Part shown: positions 26,142 through 35,323 of the stretch, in pieces | How positions within the stretch are numbered: the first letter of the stretch is position 1 | How the letters are laid out: each line of letters starts with the position of its first letter | Source: Azotimanducus sp965199815 | Lineage (GTDB): Bacteria > Pseudomonadota > Gammaproteobacteria > Pseudomonadales > Azotimanducaceae | Assembly (NCBI GenBank): GCA_965199815.1 | Contig: CBDATE010000018.1 | Coordinates: 186,001-250,000 of the forward strand | Length of the DNA stretch: 64,000 bases | Reading direction: 5' to 3' | Program-made: the position numbers and the translations under genes | Notes under the pieces: model-generated | Database searches by the model: none | Told to the model about the DNA's origin: nothing | What the model saw: the letters and a program-made list of their open reading frames with translations, nothing else

Positions 26142-27833
26142 CTACTCGCGGGATGCGAGCTCCTGCAGGGCTTGCTGGCGCAAGGCCGCGAATTCGTCGC
26201 CCGGATTCCAGGATTGCATCTCGTCCGCTTCGGCGATGAGCCAGGTGGTGAGCAGCGCGAAGCGTGTGTCGGCCACCATACCGTCAAAGATCCAGTCCTC
26301 ACTGAGTTCATCGCTGGGCTGATGATAATGCTGCTCGGTGTACTCGGCGATTCGCTCCTTCCCCCAACCGGCTGGTTTGCCGATAATCTCGACACCTCCA
26401 TCAAGATAAATGCCCGGCACACCGATTTTGGCGAAGCTGAATTGATCGGAGCGGTAGTAATAGCCGCGGTCCGGGAACTGGTCGCCATGCAGGCTTCGTC
26501 CGGTGTAGTCGGCCACGCGCGTGGCGACTGCATCAAGCGATGACTTGCCGAGGCCAATGAAGATCATGTCGCTGGCTTCTCCCCAGATGTTGGCACCATC
26601 GACATTCACGTTGGCTGCAATGCGCCCGGGATGGAAGGTCGGATGCCGTGCGTAGTAGGCCGACCCCAGAAGCCCTTGTTCTTCGGCACCGACAAGCGCA
26701 AACACGACCGAGCGTCGTGGCGGTCGAGGCAAGCTCTCGAGCGCCTTGGCAACAGCGAGAATCTGGGCGACACCGCTGGCATTGTCGAGCGCGCCGTTGT
26801 AGATCACATCTTCATCACCGTTCGCCTCGCCCATGCCGAGGTGGTCATGATGCGCCGTCAACACCACGGCTTCCCTGGCCAGCACCGGGTCGCACCCTTC
26901 CATCACGGCCAGCACATTCGCCGATTGCGTCTGTTCCAGTTCCGCCGTGATGGCAAGATTTGTGCTGATACCGAGCGAAACCGGCGAGAAGTCGTGCGAC
27001 CGCGCTGATTGCACCAGAGCATCGAAATCATGGTCGGCCGACGCAAACAGCCGTCTGGCGGCATCTTCGCTGAGCCAGGCGGCGACCTCGATGCGTGGCT
27101 CTCCCTCGGCGGGCAGATCGAACTGCGGGCCCGTCCAGGAGGTTTCGACAACCTGCCACGGATAGCCCGCGGACGGCGTGGTGTGAATGATGATTGCGGC
27201 AACGGCACCGAGCTTCGCGGCAATCTCGTACTTGTAGGTCCAGCGTCCGTAGTAGAGACGTCGCGAGCCCTCGAAGAGCTCCGGGTCCCAATCGGGATCA
27301 TTGTTCAGCATCACCAGCACCTTGTCGGCGACATCCACGGACTTGTAGTCGTCCCAGTCGTACTCCGGGGCTTGTATGCCGTAGCCCACGAATACCAGTT
27401 CGGCATCATCGAGCGATGCCGCAGTCGATTGGTTGTCGATGTTGGCAACATATTCACGACCCGGCTCGGCCGAGAACCCGCTGGAGAATTGCCAGGGTGC
27501 ATCGAGTGTGCTCGTCGATCCAATGAGGTTGAAGGTTTGCTGGTAACCGTCCTCTCCTCCCGGAGCGATGCCAATGGCTTCGAATTCCCTGGCCAGCCAT
27601 GCGCGCGCCTTGCGGTCGCCCTCGCTGCCTGGGCCGCGCCCCTCGTAGGCATCGCTCGATATCTCTGCGATGACGGAGCGCAAGTAGTCCCCGGAAATCA
27701 GGGACGAGGCCGCATCCGCCCTGACAAGCGAGTCTTGCTCGGTCTCCTGGCGGCATGTGTCGGGTGTCTCGCCAGCACATCCGGCAAGAAGAATCGCCAT
27801 GAAGCATAGCGACGCGATTATGGTCTTGGTCAT
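26142..27833 (-). CDS. M28-family zinc aminopeptidase, lipoprotein
   Basis: 563 aa with a lipoprotein signal peptide (lipobox 'LLAGC', Cys 19), so it is probably membrane-anchored on the periplasmic side. The M28 peptidase core has the di-zinc motifs 'TAHHDHLGMG', 'GALDNASGVAQIL' and 'GAEEQGLLGSAYY'; the insert before it ('VFVGYGIQAPEYDWDDYKSV') is PA-domain-like, as in many bacterial M28 peptidases. It probably removes N-terminal residues from imported or secreted peptides. Confidence 0.93.
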   Translation of the reverse strand: MTKTIIASLCFMAILLAGCAGETPDTCRQETEQDSLVRADAASSLISGDYLRSVIAEISSDAYEGRGPGSEGDRKARAWLAREFEAIGIAPGGEDGYQQTFNLIGSTSTLDAPWQFSSGFSAEPGREYVANIDNQSTAASLDDAELVFVGYGIQAPEYDWDDYKSVDVADKVLVMLNNDPDWDPELFEGSRRLYYGRWTYKYEIAAKLGAVAAIIIHTTPSAGYPWQVVETSWTGPQFDLPAEGEPRIEVAAWLSEDAARRLFASADHDFDALVQSARSHDFSPVSLGISTNLAITAELEQTQSANVLAVMEGCDPVLAREAVVLTAHHDHLGMGEANGDEDVIYNGALDNASGVAQILAVAKALESLPRPPRRSVVFALVGAEEQGLLGSAYYARHPTFHPGRIAANVNVDGANIWGEASDMIFIGLGKSSLDAVATRVADYTGRSLHGDQFPDRGYYYRSDQFSFAKIGVPGIYLDGGVEIIGKPAGWGKERIAEYTEQHYHQPSDELSEDWIFDGMVADTRFALLTTWLIAEADEMQSWNPGDEFAALRQQALQELASRE

Positions 27834-27924
27834 GAAACTGTCCTCCCGGCAGATTCAGCGGTTGTCGCTGAATGGAATGATGAATGAATGTGTGACCATA
27901 CACCACAGCGCGGGAATCGTCCGC

Positions 27925-28863
27925 CTACCTGATTGCGGCAGTATCAAACGCCGCGTGAACCTCTTCCCAGGCGCGCTGAATCGCGAATTCCCTGTCCACC
28001 AGCGTCACCGGGCCGATCTTCAGCGGTTGACGTGCCGCGGGTTCGCTGAACGCGCTTCTGGCGATGGTCTCCTCGAGTGTCCAGGCGTTCTGCCTTGCTG
28101 TACGCGCCAGCATGGCGAGCTCCGCGACAAAATCGCGAAACCGCACCAGGCCGTCGCGGTCGGTGAGGCGGCCGTGCCCGGGAATCACATGATCGAAATC
28201 GAGTTCCAGCACCCTGTCCAGGGTCGTACTCCAGGCTTGAACGCTGCCGCCCGTCTCCAGATCCACGAACGGATAGAGGTCGGTAAACAGCAGGTCCCCC
28301 ATGTGGATGGCGCGCTCCTCCCTGAACAGGGCGACCAGGTCGCCACCGGTATGGCCCGCGCCCGGCCAGTAGAGTTCAATTGTCTTGTCGCCGAGGCGAA
28401 TTACGTGTGCGTCCTGAAAGGTCTCGTTTGGCGAGGTGCCAGCGGCATCTCCCTGCCAGAAATCAGCATCCAATGTTTCGAGAATCGCTTTGGTGCGAGC
28501 CGTGGAGACGACGCGGATATCCGGCCCGAAAGCCGGGTTGCCGTGCGTGTGGTCGGCGTGCCAGTGGGTGTTCACCAGTATCTCGACTGCTTCGCCGGTG
28601 AGCGCTTCTGCGCGCTCGCGAATGGCCCGACCCTGGGTGACGAGCGTCAGGGTGTCAATGACCACGGCACCTTCGCCGGTGCCGAGCACGGCGACATTGC
28701 CGCCCAGTTTGCTATATATGAGGTGCAAATCTTCGCTAATCGCCACCTGCTCGAATTGCAGCGTCCATCGCCACAAGAGCATTGCCAGAGCGAGGGCCAG
28801 CAGGATGATGCCGCCCAGCGCCCAAACCAGTATGCGCGCTGTGCGACTCATGGGGTTCTTCAC
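27925..28863 (-). CDS. Membrane-anchored metallo-beta-lactamase-fold hydrolase
   Basis: 312 aa beginning with one transmembrane segment ('ILVWALGGIILLALALAMLL') followed by an MBL domain with the metal motif 'NTHWHADHTHGNP', later ligands in 'GAGHTGGDLVALF' and 'IPGHGRLTD', resembling class B beta-lactamase and SoxH/quinoprotein-relay-type hydrolases. The natural substrate is unknown. The start overlaps the dihydroorotase stop by 4 bp, so the two genes are translationally coupled. Confidence 0.88.
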   Translation of the reverse strand: MKNPMSRTARILVWALGGIILLALALAMLLWRWTLQFEQVAISEDLHLIYSKLGGNVAVLGTGEGAVVIDTLTLVTQGRAIRERAEALTGEAVEILVNTHWHADHTHGNPAFGPDIRVVSTARTKAILETLDADFWQGDAAGTSPNETFQDAHVIRLGDKTIELYWPGAGHTGGDLVALFREERAIHMGDLLFTDLYPFVDLETGGSVQAWSTTLDRVLELDFDHVIPGHGRLTDRDGLVRFRDFVAELAMLARTARQNAWTLEETIARSAFSEPAARQPLKIGPVTLVDREFAIQRAWEEVHAAFDTAAIR

Positions 28864-30191
28864 TGCATGTCCAGTTGTTGGCCGAGGCTCGCTGGCGCAA
28901 AGCCTCCCGCACTCCAGGCGGTGATGCCATTGACCCAGGTGTGCATCACGCGCGCGCCAAAGGTCAGGTTGGCGAAGGGTGTCCAGCCGCAGCGCGCATA
29001 CACGGGTTCATTGTCAACCGCTGTCTGACCACGCAACGAGACGCGCACCAGATCGGCAAAATAGCCTTCACGCAGAAAGCCTCGCTCACGCACCTTGAAG
29101 CGCAGCGCCGGCGCATGGCACATCTTGGCAATCAGTTGCACAAGATCCAGTTCCCCGCAGCTGACGAGTTCCAGCCCAATGAGCAGATTGTGTTGTACGA
29201 GCGGTACACCGGCCGGCGCATCGAAGTATTTCCCCTGCTTTTCTTCCCAGGTGTGCGGCGCATGATCGGTGGCAATGATGTCGATGCGGTCCTCGGCCAG
29301 CGCCGCGACCAGCGCTTCCTGATCGGCGCGGCTCTTGATCGACGGGTTGCACTTGATCAGCGAGCCCCTGATTTCATACCAGGAGTCGTTGAAGAACAGG
29401 TGATGCCCGCAGACTTCCGCCGTGATGCGCTTGTTCTCTATCGGGCCGGCATCGAAGAGGGCGAGTTCGACCGCCGTGGTGAGATGCAGCACATGCAAGT
29501 TGGAGCCGTGCTTGCGCGCGAGTTCGACTGCCAGCGAGGAGGAGGCGAGGCACGCCTGGTCGCTGCGAATGTGTGCATGTTCGGCCCAGGGCACATCCTC
29601 ACCATAGCGGGCGCGCGCCTCGGCTTCGGCCTGCTGGATCATGGGGGTGTCTTCGCAGTGGGTGGTAATCACCAGATCGGTGGCAGCGAAGATGCCCTCG
29701 AGCGTGTCCGGGTTGTTGACCAGCATATTGCCAGTCGATGCGCCCATGAATACCTTGACCCCGCACACCAGCGCCTTGTCGAGCCCCTTGATTGTTTCAA
29801 GGTTGTCGTTGGTGGCACCGAAGTAGAAGGCGTAGTTGGCCATGGAGTCACGAGCAGCGATGTCCAGTTTGTGCTGCACGGCCTCTGGCGTGATTGTTTG
29901 CGGACGGCAGTTGGGCATCTCCATGTAGCTGGTGATGCCGCCCGCGACCGCGGCTCTCGATTCGCTGGCGATGCAGCCCTTGTGCGTCAGTCCCGGCTCG
30001 CGAAAGTGCACCTGATCGTCAATCACGCCGGGCATGAGCAGGTCTCCGCCCAGATCTATCTCTTCTGTCCTTGCGGGTACCGCAAACCCCTGGCCGATGG
30101 CATGAATGCGCCCATTGCGAATGAGCAGGTCACCCTCGCGCGTTTCGCCTTCGTTGACCATGCGGGCGTTTCTCAGGCAGATGCTGGACAT
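28860..30191 (-). CDS. pyrC: Dihydroorotase, class I amidohydrolase
   Basis: From ATG at 30191 the product is 443 aa. Metal-binding motifs of the amidohydrolase fold are 'GVIDDQVHFREPGLTHKG', 'VKVFMGAS' (the lysine expected to be carbamylated), 'VITTHCEDT', 'LHVLHLTT' and 'IIATDHAPHT'. Family members cyclise N-carbamoyl-aspartate to dihydroorotate in pyrimidine synthesis; related allantoinases or dihydropyrimidinases are less likely given the 'REPGLTHKG' motif. No other pyr gene is nearby. The longer open frame to 30233 lacks support. Confidence 0.9.
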   Translation of the reverse strand: MSSICLRNARMVNEGETREGDLLIRNGRIHAIGQGFAVPARTEEIDLGGDLLMPGVIDDQVHFREPGLTHKGCIASESRAAVAGGITSYMEMPNCRPQTITPEAVQHKLDIAARDSMANYAFYFGATNDNLETIKGLDKALVCGVKVFMGASTGNMLVNNPDTLEGIFAATDLVITTHCEDTPMIQQAEAEARARYGEDVPWAEHAHIRSDQACLASSSLAVELARKHGSNLHVLHLTTAVELALFDAGPIENKRITAEVCGHHLFFNDSWYEIRGSLIKCNPSIKSRADQEALVAALAEDRIDIIATDHAPHTWEEKQGKYFDAPAGVPLVQHNLLIGLELVSCGELDLVQLIAKMCHAPALRFKVRERGFLREGYFADLVRVSLRGQTAVDNEPVYARCGWTPFANLTFGARVMHTWVNGITAWSAGGFAPASLGQQLDMQ

Positions 30192-30314
30192 GAGTGGGTC
30201 ATCGCGAGTGGGATGGTGAGCATACCCTATCATTCAACCTCGAGCAGGGGGAGGGGGGTCTGACGTTGTGGCGCACGGATTACGGAAGCGGCATCCGCTT
30301 GACCTGCAGCATCG

Positions 30315-30356
30315 TGCGAATCTGATCAAGTCCACGGATGGACTTGATCAGAGCAT
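30315..30356 (-). repeat. Solo hairpin H1 of the multi-hairpin element, inverted
   Basis: Bases 30315-30356 match the reverse complement of the first 42 bases of the element at 30983 with one mismatch (GAGCATA versus GAACATA). Only the first hairpin is present. It supplies the stop codon and the last residues (SML) of the minus-strand AbiEi-like gene. Confidence 0.9.
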
Positions 30357-30932
30357 ACTCAATGGCTCCGCCATCCAGCTTGGCAGGAGGGTACGCACGG
30401 CTGCAAGCTCTTCCCGGTCCGTCCTGGAGAGCGTGGGCAGAACCACATCAAGCCCATCCTCGACCTCATGCGGGCCGAGAAATGCGAGGGCGCGGATGAG
30501 GTTCCCGGCCTTGCGGTGCGGTGCGACCAGTTTCCAGCGCGGTGCATGCCTCAGTTCCACGACAGACGGGCCGAAATACAGCCAGCGGCTCGCGCCGGAG
30601 GTGAGATAAATCTCGCGCACCGGGTTCTGGAGAGTCAAGCCCAGGCAGTTGGCTGCCGAGCCACATGAGGGCACCATGACCACGTTCCACAACTCCGAGA
30701 GGGCCTTCAGCGCCTTTGCCCTGCGTGGCGCTCGAATGCCGAATTCAGTTTCGATCGGGCGCATATATACGCCTCGACAGATGTGCATGAGACGCTCCGA
30801 GCGCGCAAGGCGCGACAGCGCCTGATGGACTGCATCGCGGTTGCCGAGGTGCAGCAGGGCGCCCGGGCACAGCGGAGTCGCCTCCGGCAAGGACTCGGCA
30901 TGCTCCATGATGCGACGGGAAAGGCCACGCAT
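30348..30932 (-). CDS. Orphan AbiEi-like antitoxin / DUF6088-type winged-helix protein
   Basis: 194 aa with an N-terminal winged-helix-like region ('CPGALLHLGNRDAVHQALSRLARSERLMHICRGVYMRP') and the C-terminal half seen in type IV antitoxins ('SCGSAANCLGLTLQNP', 'EIYLTSGASRWLYFG'). In AbiE systems this protein binds the operon promoter and neutralises the AbiEii nucleotidyltransferase toxin. No AbiEii follows: the stop codon lies in a hairpin-element fragment and the next gene downstream is dihydroorotase. The gene is flanked by element copies at both ends (30315 and 30983). Family identity is from sequence pattern only. Confidence 0.75.
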   Translation of the reverse strand: MRGLSRRIMEHAESLPEATPLCPGALLHLGNRDAVHQALSRLARSERLMHICRGVYMRPIETEFGIRAPRRAKALKALSELWNVVMVPSCGSAANCLGLTLQNPVREIYLTSGASRWLYFGPSVVELRHAPRWKLVAPHRKAGNLIRALAFLGPHEVEDGLDVVLPTLSRTDREELAAVRTLLPSWMAEPLSML

Positions 30933-30982
30933 GGTCGTATCTGCAGGACAGTGTGTCGGGAACCTGATAGCGGGATTCTTGG

Positions 30983-31133
30983 TATGTTCTGATCAAGTCC
31001 ATCCGTGGACTTGATCAGATTCGCAAATCAGAAGTACGCTTCTGATTTGCTCGCAGATTCAATGCCTTACGGCACTGAATCTGGCGGCACATCCATGTGC
31101 CGCACGGGAAACTCTGTTATTCAGAGTTTCCCT
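30983..31133 (+). repeat. Multi-hairpin repeat element, copy 2
   Basis: Same five hairpins in the same order as copy 1 (8704-8854), with compensating or loop-only differences: H2 loop TACG instead of TGCG, H3 loop TTAC instead of GTAC, H4 loop TCCA instead of TCCG. It lies between the AbiEi-like gene and pepP. Confidence 0.92.
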
Positions 31134-31245
31134 TGTGATGCTACATCAAAGTGAGATGCAAAAGTGAGATGCCAGAGTGCATGTGCACAATCGCTTCAGG
31201 TAGCATATGCGCCTCTCGTTACTGACGGGGCATCACACTGATCCG

Positions 31246-32535
31246 ATGAATCCTTTTGCTTCGCGTCGTCAGACGCTGCTTGCCAAAATGCCCGTGCACA
31301 GCATCGCCGTGGTGCCTTCCGCCCCGCCGCGTGTGCGCAGCCGCGATACCGACTATGTGTTTCGCCAGAACAGCGACTTTCACTATCTCACCGGCTTTGA
31401 TGAACCCGAGGCATTGCTCGTGCTCGAACGCGGCACCCACCGTCAGCGCAGCCTGCTCTTTTGTCGCGCCAGAGACAAGCACAGCGAGCGCTGGGACGGA
31501 GCGCGTCTCGGCCCGGCCAATGCACCTGAGCGGCTCGGCGTGGACCAGGCGTATCCCGTCAGTCAGGTTGCGCACAAATTGCCGAACCTCTTGCGCGACA
31601 AGACGCATGTGTTCATGGAGCTTGGAGAATCCGCGCTGGAAGCCGAGGTGCTTGGCTATCTGGGCGAGTTGCGCATGAGTCGCGAGGCGCATCGTGCGCC
31701 TCGCCATGTCGAGATGCTCGGGCCGCTCCTGCACGAGATGCGCGCCATCAAATCGGACGACGAACTCGAACTCATGCGCGCGGCGGCGCGTATCAGCGTT
31801 GATGCACATCATCGCGCCATGAAGGCGGCGCAGCCGGGGGTCGGCGAGTGGGTGCTGGAGGCCGAGCTCGTGTACGAGTTCATGCGTCGGGGTGCGCGTA
31901 CGCCTGCGTACACATCCATTGTCGGCAGCGGTGCCAACGCCTGTGTGCTGCACTATGTGGAGAACTCCGCGACCATGCAGGATGGTGATCTGGTGCTCAT
32001 CGACGCGGGCTGCGAATACGCCCATTACGCCGCCGATATCACGCGCACCTTTCCGGTCAATGGCACCTTCAGCGACGCTCAGGCGGCACTCTACGAAATC
32101 GTCCTCGGCGCGCAGCTCGCGGCCATCAACGCCTGTCAGCCGGGCAATGACATCAATGCCCCGCATCAGGCGGCAGTGCGCGAAATCACCGGAGGGCTGG
32201 TCGGATTGGGATTGCTGCAAGGCGATACGGACACCCTGATCAGGGGGGATGCGCATACCCCCTATTTCATGCACGGCACATCGCATTTTCTCGGGCTCGA
32301 TGTGCACGATGTCGGCGTACGCAAGCGCGGCAAGGACTGGCGGGTACTCGAACCCGGGATGGTGTTGACTGTCGAACCCGGTATCTACATGGCCGACGAG
32401 AGCGTACCGGAGGCCTACCGGAATATCGGCATTCGCATCGAAGATGATGTGCTTGTTACCGCGACAGGAAACGAAGTGCTCACCGCAGGTGCTGTCAAGA
32501 CGATTGCCGACATCGAGGCGATGATGCGTGGCTGA
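31246..32535 (+). CDS. pepP: Xaa-Pro aminopeptidase P
   Basis: The N-terminal creatinase-like domain has the PepP signature 'RDTDYVFRQNSDFHYLTGF'; the C-terminal pita-bread domain carries the metal ligands in 'LIDAGCEYAHYAADITRTFP', 'HGTSHFLGLDVHDVG', 'TVEPGIYM' and 'NIGIRIEDDV'. It removes N-terminal residues preceding proline. The ATG at 31246 (MNPFASRRQTLL) matches the family start; an upstream ATG at 31207 adds 13 residues. It overlaps the next gene by 8 bp. Confidence 0.95.
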   Translation: MNPFASRRQTLLAKMPVHSIAVVPSAPPRVRSRDTDYVFRQNSDFHYLTGFDEPEALLVLERGTHRQRSLLFCRARDKHSERWDGARLGPANAPERLGVDQAYPVSQVAHKLPNLLRDKTHVFMELGESALEAEVLGYLGELRMSREAHRAPRHVEMLGPLLHEMRAIKSDDELELMRAAARISVDAHHRAMKAAQPGVGEWVLEAELVYEFMRRGARTPAYTSIVGSGANACVLHYVENSATMQDGDLVLIDAGCEYAHYAADITRTFPVNGTFSDAQAALYEIVLGAQLAAINACQPGNDINAPHQAAVREITGGLVGLGLLQGDTDTLIRGDAHTPYFMHGTSHFLGLDVHDVGVRKRGKDWRVLEPGMVLTVEPGIYMADESVPEAYRNIGIRIEDDVLVTATGNEVLTAGAVKTIADIEAMMRG

Positions 32536-33739
32536 TCCCTGTCTTGATGTGCTCGTGGTGGGTGCCGGACTGGTCGGTTCGGCGGCGGCGCTCGGGCTTC
32601 ACCAGCGAGGCTATTCAGTTGGCTTGCTCGAGCGCCGCGAGCCGCACAACTTCAAGGGGCGGCTCGGGTTCGACCCGAGAATGCTGGCCATCGCGCCGAA
32701 GTGGAGAGCCCTGGCAGAGTCCCTCGGGGAATCAGCCTGGCAGCATCAGGGGGAGTTCCGGCGGCTTGTCGCCTGGGAGGAGCTGGGCACTGCCGAAGTC
32801 TCCTTCAGCGCCGAGGAAGCGGGAGTCCCCTGTCTCGGCTACATGGCATCCATGAGCGAGCTGCAATCGCGTCTCTGGAAGCTGGTATGCGACAACGACA
32901 TCAAGGTATTCCTCGGAGAGGACATCGAGGACATTCAAGTGAGCTTTGATCGGGTCACCCTGCATACGACCAGACCTGTCAGCGCGCGGTTGCTGATTGG
33001 TGCCGACGGTGCCAATTCTCGTGTGCGATCGCTTCTGGGGCGAGACCGACAGCTTCGTCCCACCGGCCAGACTGCTCTGGTGACGGTCGCCGAAGTGAGT
33101 GAACATCATGCCCACACCGCCTGGCAGAGATTCCTGCGGGACGGCCCACTGGCACTCTTGCCGCTGACGACAGGCGATGAGCGGTGCTGTGTGTCCATCG
33201 TCTGGTCACAGTCGTCACACGAAGCAACGCGGCGCGCGGCGCTTGATGAGTCGGCCTTCTGTGAAGAGCTTGCCGTGGCCTCGGAGCGGCGGCTCGGCGA
33301 GGTGCTCACCTGCGATGAGCGTTACCCCGTGCCGCTCGAGCAGCAGGTGAGCGAGACATTTGCGCCTGGGTCACGCACCCTGCTACTTGGCGACTCGGCG
33401 AGAGTCATACATCCGCTCGCGGGGCAGGGTGCCAATCTCGGCTTTGAGGATGTGGCCGCCGTATTTGCGGTGCTTGATGCCCACCACGCTGACCCGGGGG
33501 CGGATAGCCTGTGGCGACAATTCAGTCAGGTTCGCCGCATACGCGCACGTGCCGTGGTCGCCGCCATGGAGTTCTTCCTGCGCGTTTATGCGGTCGAGGA
33601 CCCCACCTTCGGGTGGCTGCGCAATATCGGTGTGCGCTTTGTTGACCGCGCCGATTTCATCAAACAGATACTGCTGCGCGAAGCGCTCGGCGACAGCCTG
33701 TTGTTGCGCATCGCGGACCGGGTCAACCGGGCCTTCTGA
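32528..33739 (+). CDS. UbiH/UbiF/VisC-family FAD-dependent monooxygenase
   Basis: 403 aa with the N-terminal FAD GxGxxG motif ('DVLVVGAGLVGSAAALGL'), the central 'IGADGANSRVRSLLG' and the C-terminal ribose-binding motif 'LLLGDSARVIHPLAGQGANL'. The family hydroxylates the ubiquinone ring. It begins at GTG 32528 inside the pepP stop region and ends 1 nt before gcvT. The pepP-ubiH-like order is common in gammaproteobacteria, where a second paralogue often follows; only one is present here, so which ring position it modifies is uncertain. Confidence 0.9.
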   Translation: MADPCLDVLVVGAGLVGSAAALGLHQRGYSVGLLERREPHNFKGRLGFDPRMLAIAPKWRALAESLGESAWQHQGEFRRLVAWEELGTAEVSFSAEEAGVPCLGYMASMSELQSRLWKLVCDNDIKVFLGEDIEDIQVSFDRVTLHTTRPVSARLLIGADGANSRVRSLLGRDRQLRPTGQTALVTVAEVSEHHAHTAWQRFLRDGPLALLPLTTGDERCCVSIVWSQSSHEATRRAALDESAFCEELAVASERRLGEVLTCDERYPVPLEQQVSETFAPGSRTLLLGDSARVIHPLAGQGANLGFEDVAAVFAVLDAHHADPGADSLWRQFSQVRRIRARAVVAAMEFFLRVYAVEDPTFGWLRNIGVRFVDRADFIKQILLREALGDSLLLRIADRVNRAF

Positions 33740-33740
33740 C

Positions 33741-34802
33741 ATGAGCGATTTGAAGCGCACCGCCCTGTATGAGGCGCACGTCAGGGCGGGGGCGAAGATG
33801 ACACCCTTCGCCGGCTGGACCATGCCGCTCAATTACGGCTCGCAGGTGGCTGAGCATCAATCAGTGCGAAGCGCCGCCGGGGTATTCGATGTGTCTCACA
33901 TGACCCAGGCCGAAGTCATCGGGCCAGAGGCCGAAGCCCTGCTTCGCTACCTGCTGGTCGGCGATGTGGCTCGTCTCGCCCCCGGCAAGGGGCTATACAG
34001 CCTCGCTCTCGACCAGTCAGCGGGGATTCTCGATGACCTGCTCGTCTATCGGTTGCCAGCGAGCTTCAGGATTGTGTTCAACGCTGCGACTCGCGATACC
34101 CTCGCCCCCTGGCTGCAATCACACGCCGCGCAGTTTCAGGCCGACATCAGCATATGTGAAGGTCTCGCCATGCTCGCCATTCAGGGCCCGGATGCGCTTG
34201 CTCTTGCCGCCGAGGCGACCGGTCAGAGCTGCAGCGATATCGATTCTTTCGGCATTGCACAGTTTGGCCAGTGGCTGGTCGCGCGCACCGGCTATACCGG
34301 CGAGGACGGGGTGGAGCTCATGCTGCCGGCAGCGGATGCCCGGCATCTCTGGCAACGCCTGGGCGAACTCGGCGTTCGCTATTGCGGTCTGGGTGCCAGA
34401 GATACGCTGCGCCTCGAGGCGGGTCTCAATCTCTACGGACAGGACATGAGTGCTGATACCCACCCGCTGGAATCCCGCCTCGGCTGGACGGTCGCCTGGC
34501 AGCCCGAGACGCGCGACTTCATTGGCCGCAAGCGCTTGCAGGAAATCGCTGATCAGGGAAGTGCGCGGCAACTGACCGGCATCGAGCTGACAGGCAAGGG
34601 CGTGATGCGACCGGGTGCCGAGGTGCAGACTTCCGGCGGCCCTGGCGTGGTCACCAGCGGCAGCTTTTCACCCTCGCTGGGGTACAGTATCGGTTTGGCG
34701 CGTGTGCCCGTCGGCGTTGACCGACAGGTGCGTGTCATAATTCGCGGTGCGCCGAAGGTGGCGAGCCTGGTCTCGCCACGATTCATCGCCCGCACTCGCT
34801 GA
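33741..34802 (+). CDS. gcvT: Glycine cleavage system T protein (aminomethyltransferase)
   Basis: 353 aa from ATG 33741. Folate-binding signatures include 'TPFAGWTMPLNYG', 'AGVFDVSHM', 'RTGYTGEDGVELML' and 'GLGARDTLRLEAGLNLYGQDM'. It transfers the aminomethyl carbon from the lipoylated H protein to tetrahydrofolate, releasing ammonia. First gene of the gcvT-H-PA-PB cluster. The frame is open upstream to 33360 but that part lies within the monooxygenase gene. No glycine riboswitch was recognised upstream. Confidence 0.97.
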   Translation: MSDLKRTALYEAHVRAGAKMTPFAGWTMPLNYGSQVAEHQSVRSAAGVFDVSHMTQAEVIGPEAEALLRYLLVGDVARLAPGKGLYSLALDQSAGILDDLLVYRLPASFRIVFNAATRDTLAPWLQSHAAQFQADISICEGLAMLAIQGPDALALAAEATGQSCSDIDSFGIAQFGQWLVARTGYTGEDGVELMLPAADARHLWQRLGELGVRYCGLGARDTLRLEAGLNLYGQDMSADTHPLESRLGWTVAWQPETRDFIGRKRLQEIADQGSARQLTGIELTGKGVMRPGAEVQTSGGPGVVTSGSFSPSLGYSIGLARVPVGVDRQVRVIIRGAPKVASLVSPRFIARTR

Positions 34803-34880
34803 CCGGAGTCGGCACGGTGCCGGTCAGAGTCAAATCCCGCAGAGACGAGTCACACGCAAGACAACCCTGGAGGAGAGGCA

Positions 34881-35270
34881 ATGAGAGAGATACCTGACGA
34901 GCTCTTCTACACGGAGTCCCATGAATGGGTGCGCGAAGACCACGATGGAAGCCTCATCGTGGGCATCACGCATCACGCGCAGGATGCCCTTGGCGATGTG
35001 GTGCATGTGGAACTCCCGGAACTGGAAGCCGAATTCGTCGCGGAGGAGGAAACCTGTGTCGTCGAGTCCGTCAAGGCGGCCTCGGAGATTTATGCGCCGG
35101 TCACCGGCACCATCCTGGAGGTCAACGAGATGCTGGAATCTCGACCTGAACTGGTCAATCAGGATCCTTACGGCGCTGGCTGGTTCTTTCGCATCATGCC
35201 GGAGGGCGATGTGAACGCCAGCGACTTGCTTGATGCCACGGCCTATGAGGAGATGATTGAGGATGAATAG
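34881..35270 (+). CDS. gcvH: Glycine cleavage system H protein
   Basis: 129 aa; the lipoyl-lysine sits in 'CVVESVKAASEIYAP' and the opening 'YTESHEWVRE' is typical. A GGAGGAGAGG ribosome-binding site precedes the ATG. H protein shuttles the methylamine intermediate among P, T and L proteins. It follows gcvT after 78 bp. Confidence 0.97.
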   Translation: MREIPDELFYTESHEWVREDHDGSLIVGITHHAQDALGDVVHVELPELEAEFVAEEETCVVESVKAASEIYAPVTGTILEVNEMLESRPELVNQDPYGAGWFFRIMPEGDVNASDLLDATAYEEMIEDE

Positions 35271-35323
35271 GGACGTATAAGCAGATTCCCGTCAGATATC
35301 CGATTCGAGGTTGATACACACCA

